Assembly: GCA_033439295.1 (NCBI GenBank)
Contig: JAVTLE010000010.1
Location: 62,001 to 126,000, forward strand
DNA from: Deuterostichococcus epilithicus
Lineage: Eukaryota; Chlorophyta; Trebouxiophyceae; Prasiolales; Stichococcaceae
Reading direction: 5' to 3'
Length of the DNA stretch: 64,000 nt
Part shown: piece by piece, positions 45,532 to 56,000 of the stretch
How positions within the stretch are numbered: the first letter of the stretch is position 1
Layout: each line of letters begins with the position of its first letter
Made by a program: the position numbers and the translations under genes
The notes under the pieces: model-generated
Databases searched by the model: none
Told to the model about the DNA's origin: nothing
What the model saw: only the letters and a program-made list of their open reading frames with translations

Positions 45532-48500
45532 TTACTCAAAGGTGCAGGTCAACAGGCATGACTCGTGAACAGAGTTTGGTGTCAGACATGCATGCGCATG
45601 CACCTTTGGATCGATGACGTCCTCGGCCGACGGCGCTGGCAGCCCATTACCGGCAGCCCAGGCTGCGCGCGCGGCCGTCGGCGCGTGCGGGCGGTGCACC
45701 ATGAATGCCGTCGGGTGGACGGCAAACCTACAGCAAACAGAAGCCCATGTTGAGCTCATGGCCGTCAAAATGTGCTGCTGGCTGCCAGCAGGAATAGGAG
45801 TGCAAACCTCAAGCAGGTGCTCTGCATCTGAGAGTGGAACATGAATCGACCCAGTGCTGATTTGGAGGGCATCCGGTCATGGAAGCAGGCAACCCTATTT
45901 TCACCTGAAGCCCGCGTGCTGCAGGTAGCGCGCCCAGGACACTTTGTCCAAGCCGTAGCCGCGGTAGCGCTCGTCGAATGGCGGCAGCAGCGACCGCGCG
46001 CCAAGGATGTACGGCTCGTACCTGTGGCAGACATCAAACAACGTTCGACTTTGCGGCACGCTGGCCAATTGCTGCAATGATGATGGCATCGCTGCAGAGG
46101 CATGGCAGCTCTTGCAGGCATCCCAGCGTCTGCTCAGTCGGTGCGGCCGGCCAGACAGATGCATGCGATCCGGACAGAGCTAGCAGGTTGGCGTAGCAGC
46201 GCAGCGCATGTGTTGCGCACATGGACTTATGTTGTTCGAAAACAGGTGTCAGCATGTTGAAGCAGAAAACCGCTCACCCAGTGGTGAAGTTGATGGCATA
46301 GGGCAAGGCGTCATCCGCCGCAGCAGCCCACCGGTCGTAGTCAGTGGCGTTATGGCACTTCTTGCACTCTGGCGCAAAACGCGTCAGGTTGGTGGCGGCG
46401 AGCGCCGACAGCACGGCCGGCTTGCCGCCGCTGGCCACTGCCTCGGCGCTCTGAGTTGTCTGGAAGGCGGGGACGGCGATGGCATGGCGAGCTTTGGCCA
46501 GGGCGCGCATCCTGGCGAACCTGCAGACAGACAGGTCTCTCCGCTCAGCTGTGAGCACCCATGCCATACTTCTTGAGGGTCCTGCTCGCAATGAGTACAT
46601 AGTGCAGCCAGGCGGCCTGCCATGTGCAGACTAGCAGGATACACCACACATTGCGCGGCTGGGTTTTGGGAGCAGTCGGCATGCAGGCAGTCGAAGAGGA
46701 GGCACATGCTGACATCCTCACCCTGCAGTGCTGCCCAGCTCGGCGGAGAGGCTCGCTGAGACTAGCATGTCACCGTCGACGACCAGCAGCAGCTCGGAGC
46801 GCGCCTGCAGTACTGCCGCATTGCGCAGCGCATTGAAGGGGAATAGCGTCGCCTCCGCCTGACCTGCCAGCAGCTCACTGTACAGCGTCGCCGTTAGCTG
46901 GCAGCCGCCTTGCGCTGCCTCGATCCTGCAAGACATGGGATCAAGCAATGAAGACACAAGCAGGCATGTCTGCTTTGCCTCAGTTCAGCAGTGATGCATT
47001 TCTACAGAGTAGAGTCAGACCAACTACATTTAGTAGCTAGGGTTCACCATTTTGTCGGCTGTTGTGCGTTTCCTCCCGCACTCCATGGGGCATTTAATGG
47101 GGCACAACGGTTTGCCAAGGGGGCAGCATGCATAGCATGTCACCTGTCAAATGCCGCCCGGACATCCCGCCGCGCTGCTGCCATCAGCGACTGCGGCGCC
47201 AGCGGCTCTGCCTCCTCGGCATTCCCTGATGCCGCGGCTTCAGCATCCCACTCGGCCTGCAGCTGGTCCATCCAGGCGTTTTCCTCCGACAGCGGCGGCA
47301 GCGCCGCTGCGCCGACTTCCGCAAAGTAGACCGCGGCAACCAGCGGCCCCGCCCAGGATGCGCACCTGCACATGTGCGCATCATGTGTCAGAATATGTGT
47401 AGAGGCTCTGCTGGTGCACATTCTGAACAAAGCATGCCGGTGTCAGTCTTGATAGTGCTGAAGATGGAGAAGCATGAAATCAGACTCACAAGCCCTCGAG
47501 GCGGTCGAGTCGAGTGAGGCTGAGCACTGTGACCGCCGTGACATCGAACGCCGCCGGCTTAGCACTCCTGAACTCGAGCTCCGGCACCAGCCTGCGAGGG
47601 CAGCTCCCCTGAACGTGTCAATCGACGGACCGTAGTGTTTTGAGCGTCCTGGGATCTGGACTGAGCGTGTCCACAGTGGGCTCGAAGGGTCCAAGGACAG
47701 GCAGAGGAAAGAGGCAGCCTCAGCGACCTGCTATGCCCAGCCACCCCAGCAAGGCAGTAATGCCGTCATGGCTCATCGTGACTGGATGCGATTCTTGTTT
47801 GACACAGTCAGCCTCACCTTGCCGGCTTGCCGTCAACGAAGTCCTGCACGGTGAAAGGTGCACCGCGCCTGCTGGTGTCATCTGCCGCCATGCAGCCCGC
47901 AAGAGGGCCGGCAGCCAGACCAATCAGTTTCGCGGAAGGCGCAGCAACAGCCTCAGAGGACACGCTAGCTGGCGCTGGTGCCGCTGCACTAAAGTCGCCA
48001 GCTTGCACCGCGCCTGCTTCTGCGCCTTCGGCAGCGGCAGCATGTGTGCTTGTTGCGGCGATGGCCTTCAGCAGCTCAGAGGCCGCGATGTGCTGCTGCT
48101 CTGCCGGCGCCAGTGGCCTCATTGCCGTGGCCTCCGCTCCTGCCACTGCTGTACTGTTGGCCGCAGTGTTGATTGCCACATCAGCCTCCGCCAGTGCACC
48201 TTCCGACGGCGGCAGGGCCTCCGCTGCCGCCTTCTCGAAGATGACATGTGCCGCGACGAAGTCGTCCATCTTCTCATCAGACCGGCCCCACCTCGCGTCG
48301 TCTTCAGACCGGGGTGCTTCAGCCGTCCGCAGTGCAGGCGGCGGCAGCACTCCCGACACGCCTTCGTTGGGCTGCTGTGGCACAAGCGTAGGGCCGGGCG
48401 CCTTCAGGCGCCGGCCGCGGAATTGCGCCGCAATGATGGCGGCATCTGCGAGTCCATCGAAGGCGGCCGGCACTACAGGGTCGCCCTGGGAGAGCTTCCT

Positions 48501-48734
48501 GCCGGACGTCGACACTTGCATGGACTGGACATGTCGCCCGCCGCTGGCCGCTGCGCCTAATGCTGCATCTGGGTCTAGACCTGCCGCCGCCGACGACTGC
48601 TGCGACTGAGTGAACAGCAGCGGTGCTGCGATCAGCACTAGTACTACTGATAGCAGAGACGTCAGCCGTCTGCGGCTTGCTGCCGGCGGTGCAGGCTGGC
48701 TGTGCATTAGCGGCAGCAACAATGCAGACTCCAT
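45532..48734 (-). CDS. LARGE-like family 49 glycosyltransferase, type II membrane protein (7 exons, 666 aa)
   Basis: Exons 48734-47818, 47591-47490, 47365-47144, 46925-46722, 46520-46278, 46021-45905 and 45727-45532 join in phase. A cytosolic tail of about 25 residues precedes one membrane anchor (RLTSLLSVVLVLIAAPLLF). A long Ala/Glu-rich stem follows, then the catalytic domain: TAVTVLSLTRLDRLEGLCAS, WAGPLVAAVYF, LFPFNALRNAAVLQARSELL, LVVDGDMLVS (D-x-D type metal site), YEPYILGARSLLPPFDERYR, GYGLDKVSWARYLQHAGFR and VHPTAFMVHRPHAP. This order matches the GT49 domain of LARGE/B4GAT1, a Golgi glucuronyltransferase fold that needs Mn2+. The acceptor is unknown; algae lack dystroglycan, so a cell-wall or secreted glycan is inferred. 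The ATG at 48734 is used. The last exon may instead end at AAG-GTGCAT and splice to an exon I could not find. Confidence 0.85.
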
Positions 48735-50052
48735 GAACGGCGTCACCTGTGATCACAACACAACATTCTTGCAGTAAAATGATATCTCGGGGGCTTCCTA
48801 TTCTTCGCAAGCACATGATCGACAACGATGCCAGCTCTGCGGCGTGAAGAGGCTCGTTATAGCATGCAAGAACAATCCTGCAAGGCTTTGTAGGCAGTTC
48901 AAGCATCACCGAAAAGTGAGCTCAGTATAGAATCCATCAAATAGATCGGGAGACTGTGCACCTGGCGTGTGAAGGCCTGCAGGCCGCCTTGCTGCAGATT
49001 TGCTCGGAAAGATCCGACGCCGGCAAGCCTGCCTTGCTGCGGTTGAAATGCGCGTGAGGTGCTGCACGCTGGACGAATTGTTTTTGGACACTCCCTGAGG
49101 CTCTGCGTGTCAGCTATTGGCTCTGTGACAGGAACGGGCGACGTCTTGCGGAGCGAAATGGACAGGAGGGCATGTTTCCCCGCTGGGGCGTTGCCGGTCC
49201 CCTGATAAAACCCTGCCAGCTGGCCCTTCAACTTGCCTGCCCATGGCCCGTGTCATGGCACCTTTTTGGCCGGATTCCGGACTGAGACCAATGCACAAGC
49301 AAAGCTTATCTTGCTGGACGGTGTTGCATGATCGATCCCATTTCCGCAGCATTCAATTTCACGCAGATCGTTTCGATAGCCTCAGATCCTCCGACACCAG
49401 TTTGATGCCAGCGTCAGCTCCGTGGGCCGCAATATCTGGCAGCACCCTATAGAAACTTATCTGCCGCTTGATTCTCGAAAGCGACAAGCGAGTCGACTAG
49501 AATTGCCTATTTGTACTTCAGCACTGCACCGAAGCGGCACTGCTGGTGTTCCCAATCCTGAGGCTCGCCTCAGTAGCCGTCAGTAACCAAAGCTTCAGTG
49601 CTTGTCAAAAAACAACGAAATTGCAGATCCTGGGATATTCACCTTGGCAGTGCGGTTTGTCCCAACGCGGCAGCGGCACTGACGCGCCCTGCCGGCGCCA
49701 CCCTGCCAACAACGCTCTGAGGCCCCCAAGCAGCGCACGAGGTACCGGCATCAGGGCACGTCCCGTAGCTGTGTCCACGTCGAGGAAGCATGGCGGTCGC
49801 GGCGGTCGACATTCTGGGCTACCTTCCGGGGCCTGCCGGCAGGGTGAGCAGTTGCTCCTCCTGTGGGCCTTGCCCGGCGCTCCGCGCACAATGCCGTGCG
49901 GGGCCCCATCACAACCAGACTAGGCATCTTGGCATCCTGGGCTCTGTCGGTCGCAGCGCAGAATAAAACTGCAATCGCCCTGAGGCTTGCCTGGGAGCCC
50001 GCTGCACTCCGATAAGCTGCAGCCATGACCACATCCACCCTGCTTTGCGCAG
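48735..50052. other. Divergent intergenic region between the GT49 gene and WDR11
   Basis: About 1.3 kb that should hold both promoters and the missing first exon of WDR11. A minus frame of 110 codons at 48899-49231 has no recognisable similarity. Nothing else is supported. Confidence 0.35.
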
Positions 50053-53000
50053 GCGAATGCGGATGCCGCGGATGTGCTGGGTCCTGGTGAGGCGATGGCC
50101 TATGGGGCGGCGTCATCGATCGCGGTCGTGGACGTGTGCCGCATGAAGCTGGCGACCGTGTTGGCCGGCGGGCACCGCGGCTCGCCGGTCACGGCGGTGG
50201 CATGGTGAGGGCGCATGTTGCGACGAGCGCAGTGTCCCGACTTTCGCCCGGGTCGCAGCGCATTCGTCGTCGAAATCGTACTCTTCGTTGTCAAAAGCAG
50301 CAGACCAGGAATTCGCCAGGACATGCAACAAGCTGCCTGACATTTGCCGGTTCCTGTGCTGGCAGGTCGCTGGACCGCCACTCGCGGGATGTGCGCAGCC
50401 CGGCGTCCCCACTGAGGTGCACATGCTGCCTGCACACTGACGGAGCCGACTCCTTTCCTGCGGCGCCTCTGCGATTTTAGTTGTGGGAAACTCGCACAAA
50501 CCGCCACACCGGGCATGTCAGATAGTGCACAAGCTCCAGGGTGCAAGGGGCTCACATAGCAGCCCATCTCTTGGGTGCGAGAAGTCAACCATTGTGCATG
50601 GTGTATCTGCTGTGATAAGCAGAGAAGTCCGCCGGCAACACACGCGCAGGCTGGCGTCGGGGGATGCGGATGGCCGGGTGGTGGTGTGGGACGTGGCCTC
50701 CGGGTCCGTCATAGCCGCGCTGGACGACGCGCTGACGGCGGCGTCCGGCCGCCGCCCGTGCGCCCTGCCGCCGGGGCGCGGCGCCGGCGTCGTGGCCGTT
50801 GCCTGGGTGACGGCCGAGCCCGGGGTGCTGGGCGTGGCGGTCGCCGCCGGCACCTTCCTCGTGTGGGACACCCGGGGTGTGCTGAAGCATTCTTTAGGGA
50901 TTTAGGATTTTCGGGCAAGCTTGTGCCGGCGGACGGTCGCAGGCGGCGGCACTGGCCGCAGAACGACTCCTCGTTGCGGGCTGACGGCGCTAGTGGCCGA
51001 CCACCGCACATTTCAGCGACCACCCTGGGACGCTTTGCGCATGCCTCCAGCCGGCTTTCCTGCCAATCTCATGTGTTTTGATGCGCCTGCAGGCGGCGGC
51101 ATCGTCTGGAAGAAGGACATCTCGCCGGCGGACGGGCTGCAGGCGGTGCAAGTGGACCCGCACGACCGGCGGCACCTCTGCCTGTGTGGCGGCCGCGGGG
51201 CACTGACCGTGCTCAAGCTGCTGAACCCGGCGCGTGACAGGCACGAGCTCGCCTCTGTTTGAGTGCGGCGTAGGAGGCATCTGTATAGTGTCTGAAGGAA
51301 GTGGCACCCCGGTTGGGGGCTTGGCGGCGGTGTGACTGCACCAGAGATCTGCTGAAGCTGACTTCGGCGCAACAGCCGCGCTTCGTGGATGCTCACGAGT
51401 TGGCGCGGCTCACGCCGCGAGAAGTTGGCTTCAGCAGACTGCACTACAAGGCGCAAGATCAGGGCTGGTAGCAACGGTGCATGATGGCGGCACTCACCGC
51501 TGGGGCGCCGCTGCAGGGTGGAGCCGCAGTAGTGCCAGGGTGACATGTGTGGCGCGGTGAAAGGGCAACTTCGGGATGCCATGACGTTCACATCTTGTGC
51601 TGCCGCAGGGCGGAGCAGCGGCAGTCGGGGGACACGGGCAATGGCGCGCAAAAGGTCGCCAAGGCAGGAATGCTGTGTTGGAATTGGTCTGGTAACTCAA
51701 GGCTTGTGCCAATGCGCTTTCGACTTTTGTTCCTCTGCAGGGTGGAGCAGCAGGCATAGCAGTCTGGACATGGGTGGAGCCAGATTCCGTAGTCCCTGAA
51801 TGACAGAGCTGTTAAACTCTCTTGTTACACCGCTGCAGGGTGGAGCAGCAGCAGTTTCGTGTGGACATGGGCAGCGCGGAGAAGGGTGACAAGGCCGGCG
51901 CGGCGCCGGCGGCTGGCGTGCGGTGCCTGTTCTCGAGGACGCCCGACCTGCTGTACGTGCTGTTGCCGCGGGAGGTGAGACAGACAAGGACTTGTAGGAG
52001 AGGATGAGGATGGGACAGAAAGTAGTTCTGTTCGGCAGGCATGCCGACTCTCGACACTACGGTACTGGCTGCCCCGCGCAAGCAGCTCCTGTGCGCTCTG
52101 CTCACCAGCTCTGCGTCAACAGAGGGTGCGAACCGTCTTCACCCCTGGAGAAAAATCGGAGGTGACAGGGGTGGCCAGCAGGATCTCGCGCTGCTCAGCT
52201 CGAGAACCTGTTGCAGCTGTCAGGCGAGTGATTCCCCACCTGCAGGTGGCGGTCTTCGACCTGGAGCTGCAGGCTCCCGCGGCGTCAACCAAGCTGCCGG
52301 CGGGGCGGCCGGCCTTCCGTGCGGTGCTGGGCGTGTTTGGGCACGCCAGCGCCGGCGGCGCGCTGCTGGCCTCCGGCCTGGACACCATGATCTGCCTGCA
52401 CCAGGTGAGCATTTAGGGTCTATGGTGCAGGGTTTACTATGAGTGTAGAACACCCTGGAAGTCGGTCCACCCCTCACAACCCTGAGTGTCATGAAAGTCA
52501 AGCCTGGAAGCTCGCTGTTGGGCTCCGGGCTGGCCACCAGGAGGGATGCTCATGGTCCTTGTACTTCAAAAACAAGCTGCACACTGGAAGCCACCTCACA
52601 GCTCGTCGTCTTACCAAGTCCGCGCAACGTCTGACTCTACGGCTGACCTCGGTTGGCAGTGTGCGCTGCCGGGGACTCTGGCGCTGTCGCACTCACGAAC
52701 TGGTCACAACATGCGCGTCCCTGCCAGCAAATCGCTAGATGTACACATTGCATGGGGCGAGCTGCCGACCACTGACGCTGCTTTCCTCGGGCAAAGCTGG
52801 CTGGCAAGGCGCGGCCATCAGCACTGCTGATGTGCTGATCGCTGCGTCTTCCAGTCTTCTTTCTTCGTGGACGCAGTACGTCTGCAGCTCTCACCGTGCC
52901 GCCTCTGCTCGTGCTTGCTTTCCCCGCCCATGTGATCTGCAGCTTTGAAGGCTGTCCCACCAAGCAGCGCATGCCGTGTGGGCGCTGCCGCGACTCTTTT

Positions 53001-56000
53001 GCGCCGGGTACCTCCCTACAGTCCCACCAAGCACATTGAAGGAAGCACCATGGTTGCGCCCATGCTGATTCATCGCTGGCATGCATTCATATATGCAGTC
53101 GTTTACATGCCATGCAAACGCAGGACAGCAGCCTATCGGTGTGGCACCGCCGCGGCACCGGGCTGACATACGCCGCTGCTGCCTGGCACAAGCTGCTGCC
53201 GCCGCCGTCGCGTGTCGGCAGCAACGCCACGCCGGCGACGGTGGCCGCCGCCACCGCGGTGTGGCGGCCCGGCACGTCGGCTGCGGCGGGCGGCTTGGGA
53301 CAGTCCGGCGGCGGCAGCTGCGTCGCCGGTGATGCCATCAGCAGCGGGAATGGGTCGCTGCCGCTGCGGCGTCGCTTTGTCGGCGGCGAGGGCGGGCCGG
53401 ATGGCCAGGGCGCTGGCGCGCCGGCAGCGGCGGGCTTCGAGCGTCAGGCCGTGGTGCGCAGCGCCGGGGACGGCAGCGGTGGGCAGCTCGCCGCCGGCCT
53501 GGAGGACCTCTTGAACCTTGGCGACAGCTCCAGCGATGCCAGTGGCGGCGCCGGTGCCAACACCGACAGGGACCGACCTGACACGCCAACAGTAGTTGAC
53601 AGGTGTGCACGCCTGCCCTGGAGTCAGTGTCAGACGCGACACTGATGCCTCATGCCTCACATGTGCAGACACAGTCTGAGATGTCGCCAGCGACTCTCAG
53701 AGCTACTCCAACACTCGTGCTCTCGCCAATTTGCCGACGTGTTCGGAACGTGCCTCAGACAGCCCAAATCCTGACACCTTGTAACCTCCTGTGACCACAC
53801 CATGTTTGCAGCTTGTTCAGTTGGTCAAAATCCCAATCTGCATCGGAACCACCCGGCAGGGAGGAGCTGCTGGTGATGCTGGTGACCGACAATGGCCAGA
53901 CGTGGCGGTGGAGCATGCCGCTGGTGCAGGCGGCGCTTCCCGCTGCCGGCGGGGCCAACGCCGCGCCGCTGCCTGCCCCGCCAGCCGCCCTGCAAGGTAT
54001 GCTGCACAGGTTGTAAGAAGCACGTCCCTCGCTCAATACACGGGGCAGGACTGGAGGCCAGCCACATGCTCACTGAGCCGATCTGGCAGCGTTGAGAAGT
54101 GTCTGCATGGCAACCTCCACCATCCGACGAGGGGCTGACCGCCATGGGCTGTGAATGCACCGTCAAGGCTGCAGTTGCCGCTCATTCGTCAAGGACAGAC
54201 CCAGCTGCAGCAAGCAGCATGAGGCACACGTGCTTCGAGCCCAGCACCCGAGCTGCTGTGCGTGCCCCTTACGCCAGCCCTGTGTTGCGATCACGGACGT
54301 GGGAGAGCGGTCGACACTGTCGTGCCTTAATCCCTGCTAGGACAGGTGCCCAATGTGCTGATGGTAATCGCCTGATCATGCCGCACATGATGCGCAAGTG
54401 CAAGATCGCGGCTCCCATCGGCTGAACCGTCCTCTGTGTGTCACCACTTCTTCCAGGCATGCTGAGCACGCTGCCGGCGGCGGTGTCGACCTTTGCGGCC
54501 TGCCCCATACCGGTGGGAGTGGCGGGCGACTGCGGCTCCGGCAGCGGCCGCGGCGGCGACGCGGTGGCAGTGCTGGCGGCCGTGACGGCGGCCGGCGGCC
54601 TGGAGGTGGCCACCGTGCGGCGGGGGACGCTGTCGCCGCTGGCGGTCACGCTGTCGATGTCCCTGGGTGCGCCCCCATCTGGCCTCTGAAAATGCCCACC
54701 CTGTGTGATCTCTGAGTCGCACTCCGGGTGTTCTGTGCTGCATTGAAGGTGGCCGTGGTGCTTTGCACGCAGCCGGGCCGCTAATTGCTGTAGTGACGCC
54801 AACGTGGCACGCACTGTGTCTGGCAGCTGCCATCGCCGCCCCAAAACTTCCGTCATCAGCTTCCGGAACTGTGCTTTACATGCCCAATCCCATGCTGTAG
54901 ACAGCACTATGTGGGTGGCCAGCATGGACCGCCTGGCTGAGGCCAATCCATCCGAGGTACGAGCCTTCCTCTTGCCTCCTGCAGATGGTATGTTTGCCTG
55001 GCATGGCCACACACATGGCGCCACAGCTGAGACACTCTGGGGTAAGCCCCTGGCCCTTCACCTCACCTGCAACATGATCCTGCTTGACTGCAAGCCACCT
55101 GCAACACCCCAAACGGTGCTGTGGACCTGGCCACACCGGCTCCTTGAGGGAAGCAATGATTGGCCACCTGCAGCACCCCCAGGGGTGTCCGAGCCACTGA
55201 ATGCTTCCCTCAAGGAGGTGTGCTACCAGGTCGACAGCACCATCCAGGGTGCTGCAGGTGGCATATGATCAGGCAGGTTGCATAATGCTGAAAGGAAGGG
55301 CCACGGGCTCAATACCGAGTGTGTCAGCTGTGTGGTTCCGTACGTGCGACCATGCCTCGCAGACAAAGGTTCAGCAGGAGGCATAGGTTGGCTGTCACCT
55401 GGGATGCATCGGCAGAAGGCCAGGCGGGGCGATGATGTCCACCCATAGGCCCTGTCACAGTTGACAGGCGACCCTGCGAGCACAACCCCCCTTCAACCGA
55501 GAGAATGCAACCCTCGCAACCCCAGTCAGGGCTACAGGCATCTCTAATTCACTGATCCGCGGGCGTGCACCAGGGCGTAGTGGCGGGTTGCGCTGCTCAC
55601 TTTAGTTGCAACGACAATGCAGCATGCGCTCAATGCGTTGTGACCCAGATGCAAGGCTTTTGAGATCCGTAAACAGGCCTTACACCGGGACGTGGGCCAG
55701 GGGGAGCGCTCACTGGGCGCCTCGATGCGCATCATATAAATTTGCTCACAGCCATGTACCCTTCTCAGATTTCCATGGCGTTCAAACAGAAGGCGAAACC
55801 TGGGATGTGGTGCGGGTGGTGCGGTGGCTGGGCGCAGAGAATGCCTGAGGACTCATCAGCCATGCAAAGTGAAAGGGCACTGGGTCCTTCTCCGTTTTAT
55901 GTTTTGACCTCATCCCAACAGGCGCATACCGGGATGCGGGGCTGGGCAGGGGCGTGCGGTGGCCAGGCGCCTCCGCCAATTCATCTCCCTCACCTGGAAC

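Noticed and set aside
47827-48609. Plus-strand open frame of 260 codons
   Set aside because: Antisense to the stem-encoding first exon of the GT49 gene, whose phase and family match are strong.
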